DNA from: Nonomuraea thailandensis
GTDB lineage: Bacteria; Actinomycetota; Actinomycetes; Streptosporangiales; Streptosporangiaceae
DNA length: 64,000 nucleotides
Reading direction: 5' to 3'
Assembly (NCBI RefSeq): GCF_024172165.1
Contig: NZ_JAMZEB010000002.1
Span: forward strand, 4,919,501 to 4,983,500
The position numbers were made by a program, and so were the translations under genes. Under the pieces are notes generated by a model, which had not been told where the DNA came from, searched no databases, and worked only from the letters and a program-made list of their open reading frames with translations. Below, piece after piece: positions 8,414-17,821 of the stretch (the first letter of the stretch is position 1; each line of letters opens with the position of its first letter).

Positions 8414-9793
8414 GTGAACGCCATCCTGGACCGGCTGCGCCGCCCCGTGCCCGGCCGCCGCATCCTGCTCACCGGAGCCGCCGTCGTCACCATGGACCCG
8501 GAGCTGGGCGTCCTGCCCCGCGCCGACCTGCTCATCGAAGGCGACCGGATCGCCGCCGTCGGCGTGGACCTGCAGGCCGGCGACGCGCTGGTCATCGACG
8601 TCACCGGCGCCGTCCTGTCCCCCGGCTTCGTCGACACCCACCGCCACGCCTGGGAGGCGCAGCTGCGCCGGATCATGCCGGACGTCAACGACCTCGGCGA
8701 GTACGTCACCTCCACCCTGGCCGGCATCGCCCCCGCCTACCAGCCGCAGGACATGTACGTCGGCACCCGCCTGGCCGCGCTGACCGCCATCGACAGCGGC
8801 ATCACCACCATGCTCGACTTCTCCCACAACTCCCGCACCGCCGCCCACTCCGACGCCGCCATCCGCGCGCTGGCCCACACCGGCATCCGCGGGGTGCACG
8901 CCTCGATGCGCCCGCACTTCGGCGACTGGGACGGCCAGTGGCCCGCCGACCTGACCCGCCTGCACGACACCCACTTCACCGGCAACCCCCTGCTCACCCT
9001 GCGCCTGGCCGCCCTGGCCACCGACGAGGTCGCCGGCCCCGACCTCGCCTACGGCCACCACCTCGCCCGCACCGCCCGCGACCTCGGCATCGGCGTCAGC
9101 ATCGACGCCGTCTTCGGCCTGCCCTCCTCCGAGGCCGTCCTCGGCTGGGCCAAGCAGGGCCTGCTCGGCCCGGACGTCTCCCTCATCCACTGCACCGGCC
9201 TGACCCCACAGGCCTGGCAGGCCATCGCCGACACGGGCGCCAACGTCGCCCTCGCGCCCACCTCCGACGCCCAGATCGGCCTGGAGAGCGCAATCCCGGC
9301 CATCGACGAGGCCCTCGCCGCCGGCGTCCGCCCCGGCCTGAGCATCGACGTCGAAGTCGCGCTCGCCAGCGACATGTTCACCCAGATGCGCGCCCTGCAC
9401 GCCGTCCAGCGCATGCGCGCCGTCCACGCCGCCTACGGCACCGGCGACCAGCCCACCCGCATCGGCGTGGCCGATGTGCTCGACTTCGCCACCCTGCAGG
9501 GCGCCACCAGCATCGGCCTGGGCGACGTCACCGGCTCCCTCACCCCCGGCAAGCAGGCCGACGTGCTCGTCCTACGCGCCGACGACCTCAACAACATGCC
9601 GCTCAACGACCCCATCGGCACCCTCGTCCTCGGCTCCGACGCCCGCAACATCGACACCGTCTTCATCGCCGGTCAGGTCCGCAAGTGGGCCGGCACCGTC
9701 CTCGACGTCGACCTGCCCGCGCTGCGCGAGGACGTGCGCGCCTCCCGCGACCGCGTCCTGCACGCCTCCGGACACGGCGACAGCCGGGTCTGA
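8414..9793 (+). CDS. Amidohydrolase family protein (deaminase/hydrolase type)
   Basis: The 459-residue protein of the amidohydrolase superfamily has an N-terminal composite beta domain (LITGAAVVTMDPELGVL-like start), then the metal-binding THRH motif near residue 75, a further His in the barrel (SLIHCTGLT), and a C-terminal TPGKQADVLVLRADD segment that returns to the small domain. This layout fits TrzN/SAH-deaminase-like enzymes that hydrolyse C-N or C-Cl bonds in heterocycles; the substrate is unknown. The GTG start at 8414 has AAGGA upstream and matches family N-termini. It follows two SDRs and may form a catabolic cluster with them. Confidence 0.88.
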   Translation: MNAILDRLRRPVPGRRILLTGAAVVTMDPELGVLPRADLLIEGDRIAAVGVDLQAGDALVIDVTGAVLSPGFVDTHRHAWEAQLRRIMPDVNDLGEYVTSTLAGIAPAYQPQDMYVGTRLAALTAIDSGITTMLDFSHNSRTAAHSDAAIRALAHTGIRGVHASMRPHFGDWDGQWPADLTRLHDTHFTGNPLLTLRLAALATDEVAGPDLAYGHHLARTARDLGIGVSIDAVFGLPSSEAVLGWAKQGLLGPDVSLIHCTGLTPQAWQAIADTGANVALAPTSDAQIGLESAIPAIDEALAAGVRPGLSIDVEVALASDMFTQMRALHAVQRMRAVHAAYGTGDQPTRIGVADVLDFATLQGATSIGLGDVTGSLTPGKQADVLVLRADDLNNMPLNDPIGTLVLGSDARNIDTVFIAGQVRKWAGTVLDVDLPALREDVRASRDRVLHASGHGDSRV

Positions 9794-9898
9794 CCGGCCG
9801 CACCGTCGCCGGTGCCGGCGATCAGCAGGGTCGGCCCGGTCCTTCGTCACGGCCGTGCCGTCCCGCTCACCACCGCCACCCCCACGGAGCCCGCCCAT

Positions 9899-10105
9899 GT
9901 TCATGAACACCCTGCACCTGCTCGGACTGTTCACCACGCTGCTCGCCTGCGCCGTTCCGGGCGCCGGCCGAAGGAACGCGACGGCCGCAAGCACGCCTGC
10001 ACCGGCCGCTACACCGTCACCGGCACGCACCTCGGCTACTACGACGACCTGGGCTTCACCGCCACCGGCGACGTGCGAGACGGCGTGCTCTACCGCGAGA
10101 CCTGA
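9899..10105 (+). pseudogene. Atu4866-like small protein relic, frameshifted
   Basis: A signal-like start MFMNTLHLLGLFTTLLACAV lies in one frame. After about position 9965 a different frame carries GRYTVTGTHLGYYDDLGFTA and a C-terminal VLYRET before a stop. The second part resembles the C-terminal half of Atu4866-domain proteins (usual pattern GRYEVTGTHIDYWDDTGFTA). The middle of the domain is deleted and the frame is broken. Confidence 0.5.
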
Positions 10106-10491
10106 CCACATCCGAATCGTACATCCGCAACGAGTTCCGGGACGCTCGCCGGGGATCGCGTGATCGTCCGAGCTGGGATTCTGCGACCTCGGTTCCGGCG
10201 CCTCCGAGCCGTCCCGTAACGGTCGTTTCGCGGCCGGCTTCGCGGGTCACCTGGGCTTGCTCGTGAATAAGAGGTGATCCGCGGAGCAGTCATCGGCGGA
10301 TGCAATCTGATCTTGCAGCCTTTCCAGCGTTCGTGCGGTCCACCGGGGATCGGCGTGACGGAGATCTTATGCACACCTACAAGCAACACAACCTGGTCGA
10401 GACCTGCGTCAGAGCGCCAGCCTTCCGTGCCCGTCATGTGCCCGATCCGTGGGGATCTTGCTCGTCCGGCCCGGAAAGGCGCTTGCCGGTT
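10106..10491. other. No supportable gene
   Basis: This is downstream of the response-regulator gene on the minus strand and downstream of the Atu4866-like relic on the plus strand. No coding signal, clear terminator or RNA structure was found. Confidence 0.4.
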
Positions 10492-11163
10492 TCAGCGGTC
10501 GTCGTCGGCGAAGCCTGTGCGGTAGGCGAAGACCACGGCTTGGACGCGGTCGCGTAGGTCCAGTTTCGTCAGGATCCGGGAGACGTAGGTTCGGACGGTC
10601 TCGAAGCTGATGACCAGTTCCGCGGCTATCTCGACATTGGAGAGGCCACGGGCGATCAGCCGCAGTACCTCGCGTTCGCGGGGAGCCAGGACGGCCAGCG
10701 GGTCCTCGTCGGGGGCGGGGACGGCCGGGCGGAGGCGGTCGGCGAAGCGACCTATCAAGGCACGCGTCACGGTGGGCGACAGCAGGGCCTCTCCGCGGGC
10801 GACGGTGCGGACGCCGTTCATCAGATCCAGGAGAGGGGCGTCCTTCAGCAGGAAACCGCTGGCTCCGGCACGCAGGGCTTCGTAGACGTACTTGTCCACG
10901 TTGAACGTGGTCACCACCAGTACCTTCGGCGGCGCCACGACACCGGGGCCGGCGATGCGCCTCGTCACCTCGATGCCGTCCATCAGCGGCATGTGGATGT
11001 CCATGACCACCACGTCGGGCTTCAGGCTGGTGACCGCCTCGACCGCGGCCGGGCCGTCGGCGGCCACGCCGACCACCGCCATGTCCGGCTGCGCGTCGAA
11101 CGCCGTCACGTAGCCGGTACGGACGATCTCCTGGTCCTCGCAGATCACGACACGGATGGTCAT
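10492..11163 (-). CDS. NarL/FixJ-type response regulator
   Basis: The 223-residue product has a receiver domain (residues 3-120) with acidic residues E9/D10, phospho-acceptor Asp55 in VVVMDIHMPLMDGIEV and Lys near 104 in FLLKDA. A C-terminal LuxR helix-turn-helix follows (about 155-215, with LAPREREVLRLIARGLSNVE). It should be phosphorylated by the histidine kinase whose gene overlaps its start by four bases (ATGA). The pair is divergent from a secreted hydrolase gene, a plausible target. Confidence 0.95.
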   Translation of the reverse strand: MTIRVVICEDQEIVRTGYVTAFDAQPDMAVVGVAADGPAAVEAVTSLKPDVVVMDIHMPLMDGIEVTRRIAGPGVVAPPKVLVVTTFNVDKYVYEALRAGASGFLLKDAPLLDLMNGVRTVARGEALLSPTVTRALIGRFADRLRPAVPAPDEDPLAVLAPREREVLRLIARGLSNVEIAAELVISFETVRTYVSRILTKLDLRDRVQAVVFAYRTGFADDDR

Positions 11164-12335
11164 TCGGTACCCCCTGCGGGGATCGACGCGGAGACTCGGA
11201 AACCGCCGTCCGGTTGCTCGCCCGCGGCCAGCGCGCCGCCCAGCGCACCTATCCGGTCGCGCAGTCCGGCCAGGCCGCGGCCGCCGGAAAGGCCGCTTCT
11301 CGCGCCGACGGGGACCGCGGCGGCGGCGTTCGTCACCTCGACCTCCACGCGGTCGTCCCGGTAACCGATGCGAACGGTGGTGGGGCGGCCTTCGGCGTAC
11401 TTGACGGCGTTCGTCAGGCCCTCCTGCACCACCCGGTACACGGCCAGCCCCACGCCCACCGGGAGCGAGGGCTGGTCGCCGTCCTCCACCAGTTCGATCG
11501 GCTGACCACCGCTTCGGGTCTGTTCGACCAGGTCTCGCACGCTGCCCGCGACGGGCGTGGCCGACTCTCCGGTCGCCTCCAGCACGTCCAGCAGATACCG
11601 CAGTTCGGCCAGGGCTCGGCGGCCGGCGCCGCCGATCGTGGACAGTGCCGTGACCACGCGTTCTGGCGACGTGGCCACGAACTGCGTGGCGTCGGCCTGC
11701 ACGACGATGGCGGTGACGTGGTGGGTCACCACGTCGTGCAGCTCCCGCGCGATGCGCGCCCGCTCTGCGGCGGCCGCGGCCTCGGTGGCGAGGCGCCGTC
11801 GCTCGGCCTCCTGGAGCCGCTGCCCGCGTACGAAGGCGCCGCACAGCCAGCACGCGGCGAAAAGCAGGTAGAAGATCAGGAAGTCGCTCTGCAGAACCGG
11901 TGAGCCGAGCAGGACCATGGCCACGCACAGCACGACGTACGCGGCCGATGCCACGACGGCGATGACGCGCCGGAATCGCTCCTGGTGCGCGCCCACCGAG
12001 TACAGCGCGATGTACACCGTCACAGTGCCGAACTGCATCGGGTAGCCGAGCGTCTCATGGAGCACGAAAGCCGTGCCACTGATCGCCAGACACGCGGCAG
12101 GCCATCGCGTGCGCACGGCCAGAGGCACCGTCTGGGCCAGAATCAGGACGATCTGGAACGCGTCGGCCGGGCGTCCTGACCGGTTTCCGAACTCGACGCT
12201 CATGATCGACAGCGCCGGCACGAACGCCAGCCCGGTGCACACGACGGCCAGCCACCGGTCCCACACCGTGGCGTCGTAGACGCGCCACGCCTCCCGCCGC
12301 CTCCGGAAGCGGTCACTGGCCCAGGTCCCCGACAT
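11160..12335 (-). CDS. Sensor histidine kinase (HisKA_3 type)
   Basis: The 391-residue membrane kinase has a short N-terminal cytoplasmic stretch and several hydrophobic segments between about residues 28 and 165. A dimerisation/phospho-acceptor helix RIARELHDVVTHHVTAIVVQ follows, with His200. The ATPase domain has the N-box VVQEGLTNAVKYAEG and the G-box GGRGLAGLRDRIGALGG. It should autophosphorylate and pass phosphate to Asp55 of the response regulator encoded just downstream. The start MSGTWASDRF is inferred from family-like N-termini; the open frame extends far upstream without other support. The signal is unknown. Confidence 0.93.
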   Translation of the reverse strand: MSGTWASDRFRRRREAWRVYDATVWDRWLAVVCTGLAFVPALSIMSVEFGNRSGRPADAFQIVLILAQTVPLAVRTRWPAACLAISGTAFVLHETLGYPMQFGTVTVYIALYSVGAHQERFRRVIAVVASAAYVVLCVAMVLLGSPVLQSDFLIFYLLFAACWLCGAFVRGQRLQEAERRRLATEAAAAAERARIARELHDVVTHHVTAIVVQADATQFVATSPERVVTALSTIGGAGRRALAELRYLLDVLEATGESATPVAGSVRDLVEQTRSGGQPIELVEDGDQPSLPVGVGLAVYRVVQEGLTNAVKYAEGRPTTVRIGYRDDRVEVEVTNAAAAVPVGARSGLSGGRGLAGLRDRIGALGGALAAGEQPDGGFRVSASIPAGGTE

Positions 12336-12524
12336 GGCTCCGAGCCTATCGATCTCCGATTCCCGATGTTGCCGCGATTGTCCCTCATGTGAGCTACACG
12401 GAATGTCCGCAAAGCAGTGATTCGGGACAGGGCCCTCCACTCCTACCTTTCTCATCAGCGGCTGACAACCAAGGTCAACCACGAAGTCAGATCGCGGCAC
12501 ATCGGTCATTCGGAGGACAGCACC

Positions 12525-14081
12525 ATGGGAAACACCATCCGCGTACGCGTCGCCGTCGCCGGCGCCCTGACCGCGGTCGCGGCAACGGGGGCAGTGATCG
12601 GCGGGCAGCCGGCAGACGCCAGGGCCGTGGCGACCGCCGGTCACGTCCAGACTTCGATCAAGTGGGGTGAGTGCCCGGAACTCGCACCGGGCACCGAACG
12701 GAACCCCAGGCAAACCTGCGGCACGGTCAAGGTGCCTCTGGACTACCGCCGCCCCGGCGGAGAGACCATCACCGTCGCGGTCTCCAGAATCGCCACCGCC
12801 AAGCCCGGCAAGAAGCGCGGCGACCTGCTGTTCAACCCGGGCGGTCCGGGACTGCAGGGCCTGGACATGCCCGGCCAGATGGCACTCACGCTCCCGAAGG
12901 GTGTCCTGGACTCCTACGACCTGATCGGCTTCGACGCGCGCGGCGTCGGCCACAGCACCCCGATGAGCTGCGGTCTGTCCGGCACCAGCCTTCTCACCAT
13001 CTTCCCCTACCCCGGCGCCGGCGGCTCGATCGAGGGCAACGTCACCACCGCGCGCGCCGTCGCCCGGCAGTGCGCCACGATCGGTGACAAGCTCCGCTTC
13101 TTCAACAGCGCGAACACAGCGCGCGACATGGATCGCATCCGCCAGGCGCTCGGGGCGCGGAAGATCTCCTACTGGGGCCAGTCCTTCGGCACCTACCTCG
13201 GCGCGGTCTACGCCTCACTGTTCCCCCGCAACACCGACCGGATGGTGCTGGAGGGCAACGTCGACCCGGCCAAGGTGTGGGCGAAGATGCTGAACACCTG
13301 GAACCAGGGCATGAACGACCGGTTCCCGGACGCCGCCCGCGTGGCCGCGGCGGACGACGCCGACCTCGGGCTGGGCGGCACCGCCGGCGAGGTCACCGAC
13401 ACCTTCCTCGCGCTGGCCGACCGCCTCGACCGGAAGCCGGCCACGATGCCGGGCACGTCGGTGGCCATCAGCGGTGCGCTGCTACGCGGCGTCACGTACC
13501 AGATGTTGCAGCGCAACGAGCTGCTCGCCCCGCTCACCCGATTCTGGAAGGCGGCGGCCGACCTGTCGGCCGGCAAGGCCCCGGCGGACGCGGACGTCGC
13601 CGTGGTCCGGCAGATCCTCGCCGACGCCCCGGCCGTGAAGGGCGTGCCGGCGGACAACCAGGCCACCATGGTCCTGGCCATGCTCTGCGGAGACACCACC
13701 TGGTCGCGAAAGGTGGACTCCTACGCCGGCGCCACCGCGGCCGCCCGCGCCAAGTACCCGCTGAGCGCGGGCATGCCCAACAACATCCTGCCGTGCGCGT
13801 TCTGGTCGCAGAAGCCGATCGAGCCGGTGGTCGAGGTCACCTCGCGCGGTTCGCGTAGCATCCTGATCCTGCAGAACCGCCGCGACAACGCCACACCGTG
13901 GGCCGGGGGTCGGGGAATGCGCAGGGCCCTGGGTGACCGCGCCGGCTTCCTCGGTGTCGAGCACGGCGGCCACTTCGTCTACGGCACCGGCTCGACCTGC
14001 GCCGACAAGGCCACCGTCGCGTTCCTGATCAAGGGAACCCTGCCGGCCAAGGACGCCTCCTGCGACGGCCCCCGGCCCTGA
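12525..14081 (+). CDS. Secreted alpha/beta hydrolase, tripeptidyl aminopeptidase-like (S33)
   Basis: The 518-residue precursor starts with a signal peptide (VAVAGALTAVAATGAVIGGQ) and has the alpha/beta-hydrolase core with NPGGPG (about 104-109, oxyanion region) and nucleophile elbow GQSFG (Ser220). An acidic residue in NRRDNATPW and His in GGHFVYG complete the triad. The C-terminal TAP-like domain supports an exported exo-peptidase related to Streptomyces tripeptidyl aminopeptidase. The ATG at 12525 has GGAGGA 10 bases upstream. It is divergent from the two-component pair, which may control it. Confidence 0.9.
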   Translation: MGNTIRVRVAVAGALTAVAATGAVIGGQPADARAVATAGHVQTSIKWGECPELAPGTERNPRQTCGTVKVPLDYRRPGGETITVAVSRIATAKPGKKRGDLLFNPGGPGLQGLDMPGQMALTLPKGVLDSYDLIGFDARGVGHSTPMSCGLSGTSLLTIFPYPGAGGSIEGNVTTARAVARQCATIGDKLRFFNSANTARDMDRIRQALGARKISYWGQSFGTYLGAVYASLFPRNTDRMVLEGNVDPAKVWAKMLNTWNQGMNDRFPDAARVAAADDADLGLGGTAGEVTDTFLALADRLDRKPATMPGTSVAISGALLRGVTYQMLQRNELLAPLTRFWKAAADLSAGKAPADADVAVVRQILADAPAVKGVPADNQATMVLAMLCGDTTWSRKVDSYAGATAAARAKYPLSAGMPNNILPCAFWSQKPIEPVVEVTSRGSRSILILQNRRDNATPWAGGRGMRRALGDRAGFLGVEHGGHFVYGTGSTCADKATVAFLIKGTLPAKDASCDGPRP

Positions 14082-14291
14082 CCGTCCTGCCGTCAGCGTC
14101 GCCATCAACCGTCTAGGACCTGACTTCAGAGATGATCGGGATGTCATTCGAAGGCTCGCCGGGTACACGCTGTCCGCGCTGATCGGCGTGGGTGCCTTCG
14201 TCGCCGATGTCGCGGTGAGATGCCCGTCTGAGTGCTTCCTGGCCCATCGTAGTTCGAACGTACGCCCACTGTTGATCTTGAGGTGATTGTG

Positions 14292-15185
14292 ATGCGCATT
14301 GGATTGTTCGTGGATGAGAAGGGGCCGTCCCTGGACGTGATCGTCGATCAGTCTCGCGCTGCGGCCACGGCGGGCTTCGCCGGAGTGTGGCTGGGCCAGC
14401 GCGACGGCAGGGACGCGCTGACCACACTGGCGGTGGCAGGGCGCCAGGTGCCCGGCATCGAGCTCGGTACGGCGGTGGTGCCGAGCTACCCCCGGCATCC
14501 GCTGGCCCTCGCGGCGCAGGCACTGACGGTCCAGGAGGCGGTCGGCGGCCGGCTCAGCCTGGGGCTCGGTGTCAGCCACCGGCACCTCATCGAAGGGCAG
14601 TACGGCCTTTCCTTCGACCGCCCTGTTCGTCACCTCCGCGAGTACCTGTCCGCGCTGGTTCCGCTGCTGAAGGGCGAGACTGTGACGTACAAGGGCGAGA
14701 CACTCCAGGCCGCGGGCGCGGTCGACATCGCGGCAGCGGCGCCGCCGTCCGTGCTTGTCGGCGCACTCGGCCCGGCCATGTTGCGGGTGGCCGGAGAGTT
14801 GGCCGATGGAACCATCACGACGTGGGCCAACGCGGCGGCTCTCACCGACCACGTCGTTCCTGCGATCACCCGGGCGGCGGGCCGGCGTACACCACGTGTG
14901 GTCGCTTCCACGGTCGTCTGCGTCACCTCGCACGAGGACGATCGCAGGCACTGGGTCGCTGAGAATTTCGCAATGGTCGGGCAGTTGCCCAGCTACCGCG
15001 CCGTGCTCGACCGAGGTCGCGCCGCAGGCCCTCAGGACACGGTCGTCATCGGTGATGAGATTGTCGTCGAGCGGCAGATCCGCCGGCTGTTCGATGCCGG
15101 TGCCACGGAACTCGTGGTGATGCTGCTCGGATCAGAGGATGAACAGGCCCGGAGCACCGCACTCCTGGCCGACCTTGCGGGGTAG
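14292..15185 (+). CDS. LLM-class (F420-type) oxidoreductase
   Basis: The 297-residue luciferase-like TIM-barrel protein opens with MRIGLFVDE and has the family segments GIELGTAVVPSYPRHPLALA and GGRLSLGLGVSHRHLIEGQY. LEYL/LREYLSALVPLLKGE marks the common helix before the substrate loop. In actinomycetes such proteins usually use coenzyme F420, sometimes FMN; the substrate is unknown. The start at 14292 has GAGGTG 7 bases upstream; a GTG three codons earlier is an alternative. No partner gene overlaps it. Confidence 0.9.
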   Translation: MRIGLFVDEKGPSLDVIVDQSRAAATAGFAGVWLGQRDGRDALTTLAVAGRQVPGIELGTAVVPSYPRHPLALAAQALTVQEAVGGRLSLGLGVSHRHLIEGQYGLSFDRPVRHLREYLSALVPLLKGETVTYKGETLQAAGAVDIAAAAPPSVLVGALGPAMLRVAGELADGTITTWANAAALTDHVVPAITRAAGRRTPRVVASTVVCVTSHEDDRRHWVAENFAMVGQLPSYRAVLDRGRAAGPQDTVVIGDEIVVERQIRRLFDAGATELVVMLLGSEDEQARSTALLADLAG

Positions 15186-15324
15186 GACCGGCCGGACCAG
15201 AACGGCGCAGGTCCGAGCGCACGGGGGCCCTGCATCGACTGGGACAGCAGGGCGCCTCGCTGAGCGCAGGTCCAGGGCGACGTCCGGCGTCAGCTCTGTC
15301 AGCGCTGCACGATGGGCGTGCCGT

Positions 15325-15606
15325 TCAGGCCGCGATGGGCGTGCCGTTCAGTTCCGCGGTGAACCCGCCGCCCGCCGCGACCACGGCGCCCGTGACGAAA
15401 CTGGCGCGCGGCGAGGCGAGGAAGCAGAGCACCTCGGCGATCTCCTCCGGCTGGGCTACCCGGCCGAGAGGCTGGGCGCTGGCGAAGGAGTACAGGTGCT
15501 GGCGGCTGTCGGGCCGGAACGTGTCAAGGAAGTCGGTCTCGATGACACCCGCGGCCACGAGGTTCGCGCGGATGCCCAGCGGGCCGCCCTCGACGGCGAC
15601 GAACTT
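15325..15606 (-). pseudogene. SDR relic (C-terminal half)
   Basis: The minus strand encodes GPLGIRANLVAAGVIETDFL, LGRVAQPEEIAEVLCFLASP and ASFVTGAVVAAGGGFTAELN. This is the C-terminal half of an enoyl-ACP/3-oxoacyl reductase-type SDR from just after the catalytic Lys. The Rossmann N-terminus and YxxxK are missing. Confidence 0.65.
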
Positions 15607-15936
15607 GGAAGACGGCGTATCGGTCGCGTTGCTCGGCGGACAGGAAACTGACCGGCGTGGAGGGCCTCCATTCATGCGAGGGTGCCACCACCTCGCACGA
15701 CGCGGCGGACGCGCCCTCGAATGCCAGCAGCAGCCAGATCAGATGATCGACGTGACCGATTACGTGCTGAATGTGCCGTCTCATGCCTATCGCGAGCACC
15801 GCCGTCATGCCCGCGCAGGTGGGGTGAGGCGCAGGAAGATGCGCTCGTCGGTGCCGGGCGGGATATGGGAGTGAACGTCGAAAACGACCCACGGGTCGAT
15901 CGGGGCGCCGGCGTCCGCTGACTCCGGCTCCGGGTG

Positions 15937-16332
15937 TCAGCGCTGAGCGCGCTGGTCGAAATCGCGCTGGCGTGCTTGGATCTCGGGCGCGTTGGCGACT
16001 GCCCAGTCGTAGAGGCGGCCGAACGGCTCGCGCAGGGTCTCGCCGAGCGGGGTCAACGAGTATTCGACGCCGACCGGCGAGGTCGGCAGCACCCGGCGCT
16101 CGACCATCCCGTTGCGTTCGAGCCGGCGCAGGGTCTGCGTGAGCACGCGCTGAGTCACGCCCTCGAGGCGGCGCTTGATCTCGTTGAACCGGCGCGGCTC
16201 GGCCAGGACCGCCATCACCATCATCGACCACTTGTCGGCGATCTGATCGAGGATCGGCCGGCTCGCGCAATCGGACCGGAACACAAGGTCCTGCTCGGCG
16301 ATAGCCCGGTAAACGGTCTCAGAAGCGGCCAT
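15937..16332 (-). CDS. HxlR-family winged-helix regulator
   Basis: The 131-residue product has the HxlR layout: an N-terminal Cys (FRSDCASRPILDQI), the winged helix with DKWSMMVMAVLAEPRRFNEI and RRLEGVTQRVLTQTLRRLE, and the wing RVLPTSPVGVEYSLTPLG. HxlR proteins often sense electrophiles or oxidants through this Cys; here that is only inferred. The ATG at 16332 has GGAGGA upstream, better than the GTG at 16347. It is divergent from an enoyl-CoA hydratase gene with a strong dyad between them. Confidence 0.93.
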   Translation of the reverse strand: MAASETVYRAIAEQDLVFRSDCASRPILDQIADKWSMMVMAVLAEPRRFNEIKRRLEGVTQRVLTQTLRRLERNGMVERRVLPTSPVGVEYSLTPLGETLREPFGRLYDWAVANAPEIQARQRDFDQRAQR

Positions 16333-16402
16333 GGCGGTATCCTCCACGATCCCTGGGATGCCTGAAGTGCGTTATTGACGCAGGTCATCATCGATTCCAC
16401 AG

Positions 16403-16441
16403 TAGGTATACATCAGGAACCAAGATCCTGCCAGATACCTA
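16403..16441. promoter_or_regulatory. Operator-like dyad between hxlR-type and hydratase genes
   Basis: TAGGTAT (16403-16409) pairs with ATACCTA (16435-16441), and inside it CAGGA pairs with TCCTG at symmetric distance. The pattern is TAGGTAT-N4-CAGGA on each arm. It ends two bases before the hydratase Shine-Dalgarno, a position where bound HxlR protein would block expression. Confidence 0.7.
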
Positions 16442-16451
16442 TGGAGGTAAG

Positions 16452-17279
16452 ATGAACCACGACGCCTACCGGACTCTGCGGGTCAGCCGGAAAGACGGGG
16501 TCGCGCACGTCACGATCGACAACCCACCGATCAACGTTCTCGATGTCGCCGTCATGACCGACCTGCGGCGCCTGCTCACCACGCTGGCCGATGACGACAC
16601 CGTACGCGTGATCGTGTTCGACAGCGCCGATCCAGACTTCTTCCTTGCCCACGTCGACATGACCCTCACCCCGGAGGATCTCGCCGGGCTCATGGCCGAC
16701 CTGCCGGAACACGTCAATGTCTTCCAGGCCGTGGGAGAGCAACTACGCCACCAGCCCCAGGTGACCATCGTCAAGCTGGCCGGCAAGGCGCGGGGCGGCG
16801 GAGCCGAGTTCGTCGTGGCCGCCGACATGGCGTTCGCAGCGATCGGCAGGGCCGGGCTCGGCCAGATCGAAGCCCTCATGGGCATCGTCCCCGGCGGAGG
16901 CGCCACGCAGTACCTCACCGAACGTGTCGGCCGCAGCCGCGCCCTGGAAGTCGTGCTCGGCGCCGACCTACTCGACGCCGAGACCGCCGAGCGGTACGGC
17001 TGGGTCAACCGCGCCCTGCCCGCGCACGAACTCGACGAGTTCGTCGACCGCCTCGCTCACAACATTGCCGCGCTGCCGGACGGCGTCGTCGCGGCGGCCA
17101 AGCACGCCATCATCCCCAGCGATCACGCCGATGGCCTGGCGCGCGAAAACGAGGCCTGGGCCGGGCTCGTATTCCGCTCCGTCACGGCGCAGCTCATGGG
17201 CGCAGGGCTGGCCCGCGGCGCCCAGACCCGTGACGGCGAACAGGACTTCGAGGGCCTGTTGCGCGGCCTGGCCGGGTAG
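16452..17279 (+). CDS. Enoyl-CoA hydratase/isomerase family protein
   Basis: The 275-residue crotonase-fold protein has TIDNPPINVLDVAVMTDLRR near the N-terminus, the oxyanion-hole region KLAGKARGGGAEFVVAADMA (about 105-125) and PGGGATQYLTERVGRSRALE (about 140-160). The C-terminal trimerisation helices are present. It should act on an acyl-CoA thioester, but one usual catalytic acid position is not clear, so hydratase versus isomerase or another crotonase activity is open. A strong GGAGGT lies 4 bases before the ATG. The divergent HxlR regulator probably controls it. Confidence 0.88.
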   Translation: MNHDAYRTLRVSRKDGVAHVTIDNPPINVLDVAVMTDLRRLLTTLADDDTVRVIVFDSADPDFFLAHVDMTLTPEDLAGLMADLPEHVNVFQAVGEQLRHQPQVTIVKLAGKARGGGAEFVVAADMAFAAIGRAGLGQIEALMGIVPGGGATQYLTERVGRSRALEVVLGADLLDAETAERYGWVNRALPAHELDEFVDRLAHNIAALPDGVVAAAKHAIIPSDHADGLARENEAWAGLVFRSVTAQLMGAGLARGAQTRDGEQDFEGLLRGLAG

Positions 17280-17481
17280 CCAGATCCGCTCGGCTGCCAG
17301 GACAGTGGCGTTCGCCGAGATCGACATGACACCCCCAACTTCCTTTGGTGTCATGGCGATGACGCCGCCGTGTGGCATTCGTATCCTCGCCGGGTGACAC
17401 TGATCGCCGCAGTGCGCTCCCTTCGGCCGCCGCCACGGCATGCTCGTGCCCGACCGGGGCCGCATCCCCGCCGGCTGGACA

Positions 17482-17721
17482 TCCCAGAGGCCGTGTGCGG
17501 CCTGGCCTGGCGACCAGAGCGCGCCGATAGCGGGTCAGGTCCCGCAGCTGGCGGATGGGTTCGGGGTGAACCAGGGAAGGGCGGCACATGCCGCGGTCGG
17601 CGACTTTCGCCAGCCAGACCACGTCCAGTTTGTCGGTCTTGGGGCGGCCGGGGATGTTCTTCACGTCCCGGGCGTTGACCAGCCAGCACTCGAACCCTTC
17701 GGCCTCAAGCTCACCGTCGTC
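17482..17721 (-). pseudogene. IS110-family transposase relic
   Basis: The minus strand reads EAEGFECWLVNARDVKNIPG, RPKTDKLDVVWLAKVADRGM and IRQLRDLTRYRRALV. These are hallmark pieces of the N-terminal DEDD domain of IS110-family transposases, including the Asp of KTDKLD. The part before it is joined out of context and the C-terminal Ser domain is absent. No element ends were found. Confidence 0.75.
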
Positions 17722-17821
17722 ATGCCTCACAGACAAGCAGAAGGCGGCGACATTTCGCGCGCCGCCGTCACACGGTGGGGTTCGCTGCCGGGTCCGGGGC
17801 GGGGTGGGCTGCGGCCATGAC

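Noticed and set aside
15524..15920. Minus-strand end reading DPWVVFDVHSHIPPGTDERI
   Set aside because: Possibly the tail of a lost gene, but I could not assign a family and there is no start.
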